Of a stretch of 64,000 nt of DNA, positions 52,044 to 61,255 are shown piece by piece. Made by a program: the position numbers and the translations under genes. Source of the DNA: JAAUUJ01 sp964392245 (GTDB taxonomy: Bacteria > Cyanobacteriota > Cyanobacteriia > Thermostichales > Thermostichaceae). Under the pieces are notes generated by a model. It did no database searches, was not told the origin of the DNA, and saw only the letters and a list, made by a program, of their open reading frames with translations. The stretch is from assembly GCA_964392245.1 (NCBI GenBank), contig CAYMOX010000004.1, positions 1 to 64,000 on the forward strand. Direction: 5' to 3'. Every line of letters begins with the position of its first letter. The first letter of the stretch is position 1.

Positions 52044-52261
52044 CGTTTAGTAAGGGGGATTGCACTGAATGCCCGATAGTAGTAAACGTAAGGGTCATCT
52101 TGTTGGAGTTAACCGGCTGTGGGCCGGGGCTGTTCTCTAACCGTTAGATTCCCTGCCCTTCAGACTACTGAAGAGCTTCAAGGGTCCGACGTGTGGGGTT
52201 CCTCCCGGCAGTCAGGTTCCGCTTGAAGACCCGCTAGACCGCTCCCTCTCCTTACTAAACG
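52044..52261 (+). ncRNA. Candidate structured RNA, about 220 nt (6S-like in size and closure)
   Basis: The ends form a perfect 12-bp stem: CGTTTAGTAAGG (52044-52055) with CCTTACTAAACG (52250-52261). Inside are a hairpin CTTCAG-ACTA-CTGAAG (52158-52173), a stem CTTCAAG (52176-52182) with CTTGAAG (52222-52228), and CCGG-rich hairpins near 52110-52130. No protein frame is supported. Promoter-like GATAGT and CATAAT (52028-52041) lie just upstream on the plus strand, favouring that orientation. Size and end-closure recall 6S RNA, but the internal folding seems branched. tmRNA, RNase P and SRP RNA signatures were not found. Confidence 0.5.
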
Positions 52262-52306
52262 CGAAGCTCCGGCTAAGCGCCTACGGGTTGGGAGCGGATA
52301 GTTATT

Positions 52307-54001
52307 TCAAGGCTGCTGACCCATCTTGAGAAAAGCCCCCTGCTGTTCCAGGGTGAATAGAGACACCTTTTCCTTTAGCTCTGACTCGAACGGGATCCAT
52401 GTAATCACTGCTGCGGTCGGCATGTCCTCAAGCAGAGCCTGCAATTCTTCTAGCGTTGCCGCGTAGGGAACGTGGAGCGGTCCATAAAAATAGGGAATGT
52501 AGGAGCGATACCCATAGAGGATCAGAGGGGGATGAGCCTGGGCCTGAAAGAATTGAATCGCTCCCCCCTGGGTGTGCAGCAACAAACGGGATGCTAGACC
52601 GAGCCAGGCACTCTGGGCAGACAGACCTGAGAAACCCAGCAGCAGGATCCAGGCCCATCGACTCCGTGGATTCAGGTTTATCCACCAGCTGAGAAGGCCT
52701 ATCGTTAGAAATAGAGCAGGAAGCAAAGTCCAGAGGGGCCAGGCTATCGCGGCTTGCAGATACTCAAGGGTAAGGGGATCTTGAATCCAGGTCTTGAGCA
52801 GGGTGGGATGACGTCCGACCCAGGGAATGAGAGTGAAAAGGACCACCCAGAGCAATCCTGTGCAGAGGATCCCAGCAATTTCGAGAAATGAGGGGGTTGC
52901 CTGCTTCTGGAGGAATTGGTGAAGTCGCAGGGCCGCCCAGAAGGATCCCAAGGGGTAAAGCAATGAGGTGTAGTGGATCAGCTTGGTTTGCACCAGCAGA
53001 GAGAATACCCCGAGGACAACGGCGATTGCGACGATACTCAGATGCAGGAATGCCTGTTGTTGTTCCGAAGAAGAAGTCGATTGCGGCGGCTTCCACAGCA
53101 TTGATCCCAGCGATCCCACCGAGAGAAAGGCGAAGGGAAAGCAGCCCAGGCCATAGGCCAGGACATGAAAGAATATAGGTCCGGGGTGGCCATCGTTGCG
53201 AGTTAGAATCCGCCACTGATACCGGCTAAACTCCACCACAAAATCTGGCCCTTGAAACCACAGCTCTAGGACAAACCAGCTACAGGCAACCCCCCCACTG
53301 ATCAGCAGAAAGAGAGCCACCTGCCATAAACGCGGGTAAGGGGGACGGTGCCAGCACTTGTACAAACCCCAGATAACCATGGGTAATCCCCACCCTAAAG
53401 GTCCTTTGGTGAGGACGGCCAGGCCCAGGGCAACCGCTGCAATCAGCAGGGGGACAACTCCCTTTTTCCCCTGTAAGACCTGTTGATCCATGAAAAATAA
53501 GCCCCCAAGCCCCAGGAGCATCAGCAGGTTAAGCAGGGGATCAATCAAGCCGGTTTTGCCAAACCAGAGAGGGAGAAAGCTGGTGCAGAGCAGGATTGAC
53601 CAGAGCCATGCCAGCACAGGTCCCCACAGATAGGCTCCTACCCCATAGAACCCTGCAACGGTCAACCCACTCGCAAGCGCACTGGGCAGGCGGGCGGTCG
53701 TCTCAGAGAGTCCCCCCCCCGAAAAGGCCAAAGCCTGAAACCACATGAATAAAGGAGGTTTTTCCCAGAAAGGTTCTCCGTTGATGATCAACGAAAGCCA
53801 GTCTCCAGATTCCACCATCTGGCGGGCTAGGCTGGCATAGATCAGCTCATCCCAATCAAATAAGACTGGCTGCCCTTGAAAAATGAGAAACAGGAAAGTT
53901 GCACATAGACCCGTGAAGCAGGTCATCAGACCTCTTCGATGCATCAGATGCTGTACACCCTGATCCCTTCTGACCCAATCTAGACCCGGCACTTTTTTCA
54001 T
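52307..54001 (-). CDS. GT39-family membrane glycosyltransferase (ArnT/PMT-like)
   Basis: 564 residues with about eleven hydrophobic segments. The first periplasmic loop has the catalytic pair in LFDWDELIYASLARQM (D-x-D-E), followed by GEPFWEKPPLFMWFQ, the pattern of PMT/ArnT enzymes. These move a sugar from a polyprenyl phosphate donor to lipid or protein outside the plasma membrane. A proline/threonine-rich lipoprotein gene lies 25 bases upstream on the same strand, and could be a substrate or partner (inference). Confidence 0.85.
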   Translation of the reverse strand: MKKVPGLDWVRRDQGVQHLMHRRGLMTCFTGLCATFLFLIFQGQPVLFDWDELIYASLARQMVESGDWLSLIINGEPFWEKPPLFMWFQALAFSGGGLSETTARLPSALASGLTVAGFYGVGAYLWGPVLAWLWSILLCTSFLPLWFGKTGLIDPLLNLLMLLGLGGLFFMDQQVLQGKKGVVPLLIAAVALGLAVLTKGPLGWGLPMVIWGLYKCWHRPPYPRLWQVALFLLISGGVACSWFVLELWFQGPDFVVEFSRYQWRILTRNDGHPGPIFFHVLAYGLGCFPFAFLSVGSLGSMLWKPPQSTSSSEQQQAFLHLSIVAIAVVLGVFSLLVQTKLIHYTSLLYPLGSFWAALRLHQFLQKQATPSFLEIAGILCTGLLWVVLFTLIPWVGRHPTLLKTWIQDPLTLEYLQAAIAWPLWTLLPALFLTIGLLSWWINLNPRSRWAWILLLGFSGLSAQSAWLGLASRLLLHTQGGAIQFFQAQAHPPLILYGYRSYIPYFYGPLHVPYAATLEELQALLEDMPTAAVITWIPFESELKEKVSLFTLEQQGAFLKMGQQP

Positions 54002-54026
54002 CGAGAAATGATCTCACCCGTGATCC

Positions 54027-54704
54027 TTATGGAGTCGGGGTAGAGGTTGGCGTTGGGGTTGGCGTAACGGTGGGGGTCGGGGTCGGTGAAGGGACAGGAG
54101 TGGGCGTTGGATCGGGGGCAGGTAGGACTTTCAGGGGGGCACTCGCCTCTGCCGTCTGACCGGCTCCATCCTGAACGGTTACTTTCAGCTGATAATCACC
54201 TGTGGGAACATTGGCAGGCACCACCATGGGAATAGAGGCCGTGCAGACCACGCTGCTGGTGGTACACCCCACTTCAACTGGAGTGAATGGGTAGGTCAGG
54301 GTAAGGGGAGGTTGGTTCGCAGCAATCGTAAAATTGGTCAGACCTGCAGGGGCCGTGACAGCAGCCAGAACCGAGAAGGGGACGGTTTGCTGTGCCTCGG
54401 GTAAAGCAGCAATGGCAATACTTGGAGCTGCGACAGCAGTGGGGCTGGGAGATGGGAAGGGAATTGGGGTGGTGGTGGGGGTTGGGATCAGAGTCGGCAG
54501 GGGAGTCCGGGTTGGGCTAGGAGAAGGCCGAGGTTGCACCGTACCTCCGGGCGTGGGGGTGGTGGTAATGATCGGAGCAGGCGTGATTCGGACCTGGGAA
54601 GGGGAGCTATCATCATCACTACAAGCAGACAAGGCTAAGAGACAGAGGATTCCCAGTCCTATCGGGTAGGTGCAAACATGTGCAGGCAAGCGTCGGCATC
54701 CCAT
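54027..54704 (-). CDS. Lipoprotein with Pro/Thr-rich stalks and an Ig-like domain
   Basis: 225 residues with a lipoprotein signal (GLGILCLLALSAC, lipobox LSAC). Residues ~40-90 and ~195-225 are low-complexity TPTP/PSPSP repeats. Between them is a beta-sandwich-like domain (FSVLAAVTAPAGLTNFTIAA; VPTGDYQLKVTVQDGAGQTA). The C-terminal repeats run right to the stop. Such Thr-rich stalks are typical O-glycosylation substrates, which is notable beside a PMT-like enzyme. Function unknown. Confidence 0.65.
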   Translation of the reverse strand: MGCRRLPAHVCTYPIGLGILCLLALSACSDDDSSPSQVRITPAPIITTTPTPGGTVQPRPSPSPTRTPLPTLIPTPTTTPIPFPSPSPTAVAAPSIAIAALPEAQQTVPFSVLAAVTAPAGLTNFTIAANQPPLTLTYPFTPVEVGCTTSSVVCTASIPMVVPANVPTGDYQLKVTVQDGAGQTAEASAPLKVLPAPDPTPTPVPSPTPTPTVTPTPTPTSTPTP

Positions 54705-54826
54705 CGTATTGTCCTCTTCGGCGAGAAGGGCTTAACCTCAGTTAAACCCAATGGAGCTCACACCCTACTATATGTAGAGTAATGCTGAAATGCAAACACT
54801 AGATATGCATATCCTTCCCAGGATCT

Positions 54827-55789
54827 TCACTGGATGATCAGGGGATTGGTGAGCTCAATATTCAAAATAGAATTGGTTTCCAAGGTCACCACCCGATCGA
54901 CGTTTGTGGTTCCCGCTGCAGCCCCAGCTAAGCCTCCTGCCAGAATCGGGATAAACCCAACTCCGCCTGTAAGAACCCCGAGGGCAAGTCCCCCAGCGGC
55001 TCCATATCCTGCTCCCCGTAAAGCCGTGGTCCCCAGATCAGCATTGGGATCCATGCCCATGGGTAGAAGGTCGGATTGCCCCTGCAGGAGATAAGTGGCA
55101 TTTTGAATCGTGATGCGGCTGGCGACAAAGCGGTTGCCAACGACACGGTCGAACTCAGGACCTGCGTCTGGATCTTGTGGATCTCGCTCTTCCAGGATGG
55201 GTTGAAAGGTTCCCCATACGACACTTCCGGCGGGAATCACCACCTGTCCGGTGGAGTCAGTGACAGGATCTGAAACTTCCAGCTGGCCATTGATAGCCTG
55301 AAATGGGGGAAAGGTGATCTCACGGTAGACCGTTAAGGGCAGTTGTGTCCCTGGAGGGAGCTGCCCTTTAACAACACCACCCGCCGGTGCAGCTGGAGTA
55401 ATGCCAGGAATCCGTTCATAGGTATAGGGTTGCTGGCTAGGGGAGGATCCTGCCGCCACAGGATTGGTGGGGACGGGGGCCGAGAGATTCGGGAGTACTG
55501 GGGAAAGCGGAGACGTGGGATTGGGGGGCACCGTGGCTGGGGGCAGGGGATTGACTCCCCCCTGAACAGATCCCGAAGGAAAGGCCAAATCCCCGTTCTG
55601 AGTCGATTGAGCGGTGGGGAGGACTGGCATCGTGGGTACACCTGTTCCTGCGGCGGCGGGATCCCCTGGTTTGGTGAAGTCAAATTCCTGGGCCTGCGCA
55701 GACATTCCCCCGGAGGTCAAAACGGAGCTAAGCACCCCCCCCCAGAGGGAAAGGACACAGACTGACCGAAGAGAGGATGGAGCAGACAT
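54827..55789 (-). CDS. Secreted hypothetical protein with Pro-rich N-terminus and Gly-rich C-terminal segment
   Basis: The ATG at 55789 gives 320 residues with a signal peptide (VLSLWGGVLSSVLTSGG, cleavage near SAQAQ). A Pro/Ser-rich stretch (~35-130) leads to a beta-rich domain (VVIPAGSVVWGTFQPILEER; RITIQNATYLLQGQSDLLP) that resembles cyanobacterial proteins annotated as TrbI/VirB10-like. A glycine-zipper-like segment (GAGYGAAGGLALGVLTGGVG) lies near residue 260. Extracytoplasmic; function unknown. Confidence 0.6.
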   Translation of the reverse strand: MSAPSSLRSVCVLSLWGGVLSSVLTSGGMSAQAQEFDFTKPGDPAAAGTGVPTMPVLPTAQSTQNGDLAFPSGSVQGGVNPLPPATVPPNPTSPLSPVLPNLSAPVPTNPVAAGSSPSQQPYTYERIPGITPAAPAGGVVKGQLPPGTQLPLTVYREITFPPFQAINGQLEVSDPVTDSTGQVVIPAGSVVWGTFQPILEERDPQDPDAGPEFDRVVGNRFVASRITIQNATYLLQGQSDLLPMGMDPNADLGTTALRGAGYGAAGGLALGVLTGGVGFIPILAGGLAGAAAGTTNVDRVVTLETNSILNIELTNPLIIQ

Positions 55790-55980
55790 GCAGACCTCAC
55801 ACATCAGAACAGGAGGTAGTCTAGCACCGATCTGACCCATTTCACACCAGATGTAGTAGACTTAACTACCTTTAACGGAAAAAGACTACTAAGCGTAGCT
55901 GTTTTGCAAAAAAGCTCCAGGGGGGATTTACGATGATCCGCAGGTGGTGAGGCAGAAAGTTCTCTTAGAGTGGTTTATGA

Positions 55981-56886
55981 ATGGTCCCCTTAACCTTGGT
56001 TATGGATGTTACTTCTGAGTCCACCTGCAACACACCTGTGGAACCGCTTTCTGCCCCACTCGCCCACAAGCTTGATCAGCTGTACACCCTCTTTGCGGAT
56101 ATGGATCAGGTGATGGTGGCCTATTCAGGAGGCATTGACAGTACTCTGGTGGCCAAATTGGCTCAGGAGGTGCTGGGGGAGCATGCTCTGGCTGTGACTG
56201 CTGCATCCCCTTCGCTCTTACCAGAGGATCTGGAGGAGGCCATCCAACAGGCGGCCTATCTGGGCCTGCGCCATGAGATGGTTGCTACCCATGAGCTGGA
56301 GGATCCCAACTATGCCTCGAATCCCAACAATCGCTGCTACTTTTGCAAAAGTGAACTGCACAATACCCTACGGAATCTGGCTCAAGAGCGAGGGTACCTG
56401 TATGTAGTCGACGGGCTGAACGCCGATGATCTCCACGATTATCGACCTGGGGTTCAGGCGGCAGTGGAACGGGGGGTTCGCTCACCCCTCGCCGAAGTGG
56501 GAGTCAGTAAGCTGGAGGTGCGCCAACTCTCCCGATTTCTGCAGTTACCCTGGTGGGATAAGCCTGCTCAACCCTGTTTGAGTTCTCGGTTTCCTTATGG
56601 GGAATCGATTACAGCGGAGAAACTCGCCCGCGTGGGGGCTGCAGAACGCTACTTGCGAAAACTGGGATGGCGTCAGGTGCGGGTGCGCTCTCAACAGGAT
56701 ACCGCCCGGATTGAACTGCCCGCCGATCACATCCCTGCCTTTATCCAGGCCACAGATCTGCCTGCCCTGGTTCAGGCTTTTTTGCAGATGGGATTTTTAT
56801 ACGTCTGTCTGGATCTGGAAGGATTTCAGAGCGGAAAGTTAAATCGAGTCCTGATGCCATCCTCTGAATCACCTGTATCATCCTGA
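55981..56886 (+). CDS. larE: LarE-type ATP-dependent sacrificial sulfur transferase
   Basis: 301 residues. The PP-loop AYSGGIDSTLVAKLAQ (~48-63) adenylates the substrate, and NPNNRCYFCKSELHN and QPCLSSRFPYGESIT are typical LarE blocks. The Cys in QPCLSSR (~197) aligns with the sulfur-donating cysteine of the Lactobacillus enzyme. LarE completes the nickel-pincer nucleotide cofactor of lactate racemase and relatives. LarB and LarC genes are not in the window. Confidence 0.85.
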   Translation: MVPLTLVMDVTSESTCNTPVEPLSAPLAHKLDQLYTLFADMDQVMVAYSGGIDSTLVAKLAQEVLGEHALAVTAASPSLLPEDLEEAIQQAAYLGLRHEMVATHELEDPNYASNPNNRCYFCKSELHNTLRNLAQERGYLYVVDGLNADDLHDYRPGVQAAVERGVRSPLAEVGVSKLEVRQLSRFLQLPWWDKPAQPCLSSRFPYGESITAEKLARVGAAERYLRKLGWRQVRVRSQQDTARIELPADHIPAFIQATDLPALVQAFLQMGFLYVCLDLEGFQSGKLNRVLMPSSESPVSS

Positions 56887-56937
56887 GTAGGTCTGGACAA
56901 GGAGACCATCGTTCATCCTGATGATTGAGAGTTGCCC

Positions 56938-58941
56938 ATGCCCTTGTTAGCCCTCCTGCTGTGGCCACTCCTTGGGATTGTCTGGTCGATCCCAGGTGCG
57001 GATTCGGCAGCAGCCTCCCCGTGGCTGGCCCAGGCACCCCAGGTGCAATCAGCTGAGGAGCTCACCGATGTTGAGGATGGTGACTCTCAAGATCTGCAGT
57101 TGTCGGACTCAGACGATACCCTTCAGGTCAATCTGGCTACCCGTTCCCTGCAACTGCGTTCGGATCAACAGTCTTTTAATCAGCAGACGCAAGTGTTTGA
57201 GGCGGCAGGGAATGTGGAAATGATCTTTGGCCGCACCCGGTTGCTGGCGGATCGAATGCGGATTGAGCTGCAAGCCCAACGGGTGGTGGCCGAGGGCCAT
57301 GTGCAGGTGCAACTGGATCAACAACGGGTGCAGGGGGAGCGCCTGGAATACAACTTTGCAGAGGAACAGGGAACTCTAGAGCCCGCCTTTGGCGAAGTGG
57401 ACATTGGCAATCTGCCCACCGATGCGGATAATCCCACCCTGATTCCCTCTCCCTTAACTCGTACCTCTGGGGAAGATCCCTCCCGTTTGCTGCGGTTTCA
57501 GGCGGCTCGGATTGAATTTAATGCCACCGAATGGCGGGGGATCGATGTCCGGATTACCAATGATCCCTACAACCCTCCCGAGTTGGAGTACCGCAGCCCC
57601 CTGGTCACCACCTTGCTTCGTGCAGATAGCTCGAGTGTGATCACGGCTGATGAAGGAGAACTGGTCTTTGATCAGGCCTTCTTTTTGCCTCTGCCCATTC
57701 AAGTGCGCCTGGATCAGCTGAATCAGCAACCTCCAATCTCCGTGTACTTTGACAATTTTGATCGGGAGGAAATCCGGCGAGGATTGGTCGTCCAACCCAA
57801 CTTTGAATTACTGGAAACCCCTAATGTCAGCTTTGTCCTTTCTCCACAGGTCTATCCGCAGCGGCTCTTTGACGAGTTGGGCAGCTTGGAAAATGGTCTG
57901 GGTCTGCGCACCGATCTGAATGTGAAACACCCCAATACCGGACAGGTCACCCATGTCATGGCGGAATTGCGGGGGGTGGTGTTTGAGGAATTATCGGATC
58001 GGCTCTTATTTGAGGTGGAGCATGTCATTCCCACTGGAGATGGGGGCCGCGTGACCTACAGCTACGGCTTCCGGGAACGGTTCTTCAGTGGTTTGTTGGG
58101 GTTTCAAATTGTCCAGAATCGGCTGGGGGCACGGTATGCCTCCCCGACTCAAACCCTGGGGAATAGTGGCATTACCTTTAATTACCAGGTAGCTCTGGAT
58201 CTGATTGATGCCCTGGGTCAGGATCCGATCAACACGGACGTGGCGTTGGTGGAAGAAACCAGTGATCAGCAACTGCAACTGGCCCGCCTGCAGGTGGGGA
58301 CCACCCTGAGCCGCTCTTTTCGTCTCTGGCAACCCTCTCCTCCTCCTACCCCTGATTCACCCCCAGAGCTGCGTCTCAAGTCCGAGACCACGGTGGCCAA
58401 TCTATGGACAAGCGATCGTCAGCCGCCGGCGTTTCTGCGCTTTAGTCCGGTGCCAGTTGAGGAAGGGCTATGGTTGAACACTGGGATTAGCAGTAGTCAA
58501 TCCTATTACACCAACGGCGAAGCCCAGAGTTTTTTTTCTGGAAGTATCGGGCTCGATGCGGTGGTGGGCCGCTTTACCAAGGACACGCTGGACTATACCA
58601 ACGTGAGTGTGACCTATTCCAATGGATTTCTCTCGGGGGCCTCTCCCTTTCTCTTTGACCGCATCACCACACGTGAGCAGCTGGATTTAGGGATCCTGCA
58701 ACAAATCTATGGACCCATTCGGGTGGGAGCAGAAACGACGGTAGATCTGCAGTCGGGTCAGGCGGTGGATACCACCTACACCCTGGGATATGATCGTCGC
58801 ACCTACGGGGTACGGATTAATATCAATCCTGAGCGGGAGACTGGAGCTCTAGAACTACGGGTTGACAGCTTTAATTGGGACCATGTAGCTAATCCCATCA
58901 CAGAACTGAAGCGAGGGGTTGAACAAGAAGATGGATTATAA
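56938..58941 (+). CDS. LptD/OstA-like outer membrane protein (DUF3769)
   Basis: The ATG at 56938 gives a signal peptide (PLLALLLWPLLGIVWSIPGA) and 667 residues. Residues ~75-150 are an OstA/LptA-like jelly-roll (FEAAGNVEMIFGRTRLLADR, AEGHVQVQLDQQRVQGERLE). The rest alternates beta strands like a barrel, ending in VDSFNWDHVANP. It matches the cyanobacterial DUF3769 family, considered LptD-like, which would insert lipopolysaccharide in the outer leaflet. It follows larE by 51 bases on the same strand. Confidence 0.75.
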   Translation: MPLLALLLWPLLGIVWSIPGADSAAASPWLAQAPQVQSAEELTDVEDGDSQDLQLSDSDDTLQVNLATRSLQLRSDQQSFNQQTQVFEAAGNVEMIFGRTRLLADRMRIELQAQRVVAEGHVQVQLDQQRVQGERLEYNFAEEQGTLEPAFGEVDIGNLPTDADNPTLIPSPLTRTSGEDPSRLLRFQAARIEFNATEWRGIDVRITNDPYNPPELEYRSPLVTTLLRADSSSVITADEGELVFDQAFFLPLPIQVRLDQLNQQPPISVYFDNFDREEIRRGLVVQPNFELLETPNVSFVLSPQVYPQRLFDELGSLENGLGLRTDLNVKHPNTGQVTHVMAELRGVVFEELSDRLLFEVEHVIPTGDGGRVTYSYGFRERFFSGLLGFQIVQNRLGARYASPTQTLGNSGITFNYQVALDLIDALGQDPINTDVALVEETSDQQLQLARLQVGTTLSRSFRLWQPSPPPTPDSPPELRLKSETTVANLWTSDRQPPAFLRFSPVPVEEGLWLNTGISSSQSYYTNGEAQSFFSGSIGLDAVVGRFTKDTLDYTNVSVTYSNGFLSGASPFLFDRITTREQLDLGILQQIYGPIRVGAETTVDLQSGQAVDTTYTLGYDRRTYGVRININPERETGALELRVDSFNWDHVANPITELKRGVEQEDGL

Positions 58942-59082
58942 TTTCGAGTTAATCGTTTCTTATCTTTTTATGGGCAGACTTGTAGCACTATTTTCTTAGG
59001 ATGAATAGACTCAGTAGGATTGATTTTTACCCGTCGATTGTCCACTTATGAACAAAATTACAGTTCTTATTGAGGTGATTGC

Positions 59083-59202
59083 ATGTGTGGCTTTGAATTT
59101 CGTGATCTAGACTACCGTTGCCACCCGATCAAAAAACTTCGATATCTTCTCAACAGCCGTATCGCAGACTACCTACCCGCCCGTCCGGGAATGTTAACGT
59201 AA
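59083..59202 (+). CDS. Candidate 39-residue protein
   Basis: ATG at 59083 follows a good ribosome-binding site (TTGAGGTGATTGC). The frame reads MCGFEFRDLDYRCHPIKKLR and ends with YLPARPGMLT. It is basic, has two cysteines and no membrane helix. It precedes the DUF1830 gene by 36 bases, so it may be a small gene or a leader peptide. Not recognised. Confidence 0.4.
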   Translation: MCGFEFRDLDYRCHPIKKLRYLLNSRIADYLPARPGMLT

Positions 59203-59238
59203 ATCCAAGGGCAATTTTTTGTGGTTGGTAGGCACGGT

Positions 59239-59511
59239 ATGCAGATGCTTGATCCTATTCCTCAGATGTATAGAGAACAGATCACCTGCTGTTACGTAAA
59301 TACAACAGGCTCGATTCAGGTCGCTCGCATTACCAATGTCGAGAATTGGTATTTTGAAAGGGTTGTATTCCCGGGGCAGAGGTTAATTTTTTCAGCTATA
59401 CCTTCCGCCAGGCTGGAGATTCACACTGGAATGATGGCCAGTTCGATTCTGGCGGATACGATTGACTGCACCGATCTGCTGATCCGGGAGCCTGCTGAGC
59501 TAGCGGTCTAG
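59239..59511 (+). CDS. DUF1830 domain protein
   Basis: About 90 residues: MLDPIPQMYREQITCCYVNT, then IQVARITNVENWYFERVVFP and ARLEIHTGMMASSILADTID. This is DUF1830, a small cyanobacteria-specific family with no known function. The frame is open from a GTG at 59221; the ATG at 59239 or 59245 is preferred. Confidence 0.82.
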   Translation: MQMLDPIPQMYREQITCCYVNTTGSIQVARITNVENWYFERVVFPGQRLIFSAIPSARLEIHTGMMASSILADTIDCTDLLIREPAELAV

Positions 59512-59642
59512 GCTGCGAGTATGCCTGAGGTGAACAGGTTGGTTCTCTAGCAATCAGACATCAGATGGAAGTCATCAGCCTGCTCAAGTTCATCTCTGCG
59601 CACAAGGGCGCCTTTACGATTCTTATGAATCATGCATGATTG

Positions 59643-60128
59643 CTAGAGCTCTCGATTGCTTTGTGACATCGCTTTAGCAATATCAAAATCAAGCCCTTCA
59701 ATGGCAGTGAGAGTGGATCGGGTAATCAGCTTTCCCTGTTGAACCAGAGTTTGTCCAGTTACAGGGTGAAGCAGGGGCTGCTCAGCGCGCCGACCGACGA
59801 GGGCCTCCAGATCGCTGAAGGCATTGACATACATACCCCCGGGTAACTCCACGACCACACCATCCTTCTGCACCCTTGCCTGACAGGCCAGGCGTGACTG
59901 GGCAGAGTGGGTGGTGATCACCTCTAGAGTGCGCTGCTCGCGGCGAGTCATGGGGGTGAGTGACTCCATCCCCTCCTTAACATAAACATGGCAGGTGGCA
60001 CACAGACCTCGTCCCCCACATTCCTTCAGGACATTCAGGTCTTTGCCGAGGAGCACCGACAGGAGATTGTTATTGGTTGCCACTTCCGCCACCTGAGCAA
60101 TCGGTTCTAACCTCACCCGCTTGACCAT
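59643..60128 (-). CDS. [2Fe-2S] ferredoxin-like protein
   Basis: 161 residues. Plant-type [2Fe-2S] ligands are present: KECGGRGLCATCHVYV gives C-x5-C-x2-C, and the fourth Cys is in SRLACQARV. A C-terminal extension of ~60 residues (DLEALVGRRAEQPLLHPVTG) is absent from photosynthetic ferredoxins. The N-terminus (VKRVRLEPIAQVAEVATNNN) suggests a low-abundance specialised electron carrier. Electron partner unknown. Confidence 0.82.
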   Translation of the reverse strand: MVKRVRLEPIAQVAEVATNNNLLSVLLGKDLNVLKECGGRGLCATCHVYVKEGMESLTPMTRREQRTLEVITTHSAQSRLACQARVQKDGVVVELPGGMYVNAFSDLEALVGRRAEQPLLHPVTGQTLVQQGKLITRSTLTAIEGLDFDIAKAMSQSNREL

Positions 60129-60302
60129 CTGCTTCTCCCCGAATGTTAAGTTTTCTTACGCTTCAGTTTAGGGCACGGTAGGTAGATGATCATCCGCAGG
60201 ACAGCGTAAATGTCTGCGAGGAGCTGATCTGAAATTTCCCGGTGCAGGGAAGCCTGAACGCCACATGGCTGCAGGACGCTAGATTGGAAAGCAGGTTGAT
60301 GG

Positions 60303-61160
60303 ATGGAAGGCATGGCAACGGCGAGTATCCAGTGGTATCCCGGGCATATTGCCAAAGCTCAACAGGAACTGCGGCAGCAGCTGCACAAGGTGGATGTGAT
60401 TCTGGAGGTTGTGGATGCCCGCATTCCTCTGGCCAGCCGTCACCCAGATCTCCAGGAGTGGGCGGGGGAAAAACCACGGGTATTGGTGTTCAACCGTAAG
60501 GATCAGATCCCGGTGTCCATGCAGCAGGAGTGGCGAGCCTGGTTTCACACGCAAGATGTCTCCATCTGGCCCACCAATGCCCAATCGGGAGATGGCGTTT
60601 CCACACTGCGCCAGCACGTTCTGCAGCTTGGAACCCATGTCAACCAACGCCGTCAGCAACGAGGCATGCGTCCTCGACCCATCCGCGCAGTGGTGGTGGG
60701 ATTTCCTAATGTGGGCAAGTCAGCTCTGCTGAATCGGTTGCTGCAGCGGCGAGTGGTGGCCAGCGCCAGACGACCTGGGGTGACGAGAAGTTTGCGCTGG
60801 ATCCGCCTGGGTGCCGATCTCGATCTGCTGGATGCCCCGGGGATCATTCCTCCCCAGCTCAACGATCAGGAGGCAGCCCTCAAACTGGCCATCTGTGAAG
60901 ATATCGGTGACGCTGCTTACCTCCCGGAACAGGTGGCAGCAGCATTTCTGGAATGGGTGCCCAGGGTCCAGCCGGAGGCTCTGCAAGCATTAGAGGCGCG
61001 TTACCAGTTCACCTGGCAGCCCCAGGGCAGTTTGCTTTTAGCCACTCTGGCGACCCAGCGCTTTACGGGGGATGAACGACGGGCGGCGCTGCAGATCCTC
61101 TACGATTTTCGTAAAGGGGCGTTAGGACCGATTGCCTTAGAACGACCCCCTGCAATTTGA
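60303..61160 (+). CDS. rbgA: Ribosome biogenesis GTPase YlqF/RbgA
   Basis: 285 residues with the circularly permuted GTPase order: IQWYPGHIAKAQQ, DVILEVVDARIPLASRHP, G4 FNRKDQ, then P-loop VGFPNVGKSALLNRL (~135-150), PGVTRSLRWI and G3 LLDAPGI. RbgA helps late assembly of the 50S subunit. The ATG at 60303 has AGG seven bases upstream; an ATG at 60312 is an alternative. Confidence 0.92.
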   Translation: MEGMATASIQWYPGHIAKAQQELRQQLHKVDVILEVVDARIPLASRHPDLQEWAGEKPRVLVFNRKDQIPVSMQQEWRAWFHTQDVSIWPTNAQSGDGVSTLRQHVLQLGTHVNQRRQQRGMRPRPIRAVVVGFPNVGKSALLNRLLQRRVVASARRPGVTRSLRWIRLGADLDLLDAPGIIPPQLNDQEAALKLAICEDIGDAAYLPEQVAAAFLEWVPRVQPEALQALEARYQFTWQPQGSLLLATLATQRFTGDERRAALQILYDFRKGALGPIALERPPAI

Positions 61161-61255
61161 TGGATGAGAGGAAAGGCCGTTCTCCCTGGTGGGCAATCCC
61201 CAGACCAACCTAAAATGTAAGACTCTCTGTATGGCATGCTTGCAGGTGCGGACCA

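Noticed and set aside
52044..52261. tmRNA, RNase P RNA or SRP RNA identity for the structured region
   Set aside because: The conserved cores of those RNAs (tRNA-like ends with GGTTTCGAC, the GAGGAAAGTC/ACAGAAA elements, the GGAAGGAAGCAGC loop) were not found on either strand.
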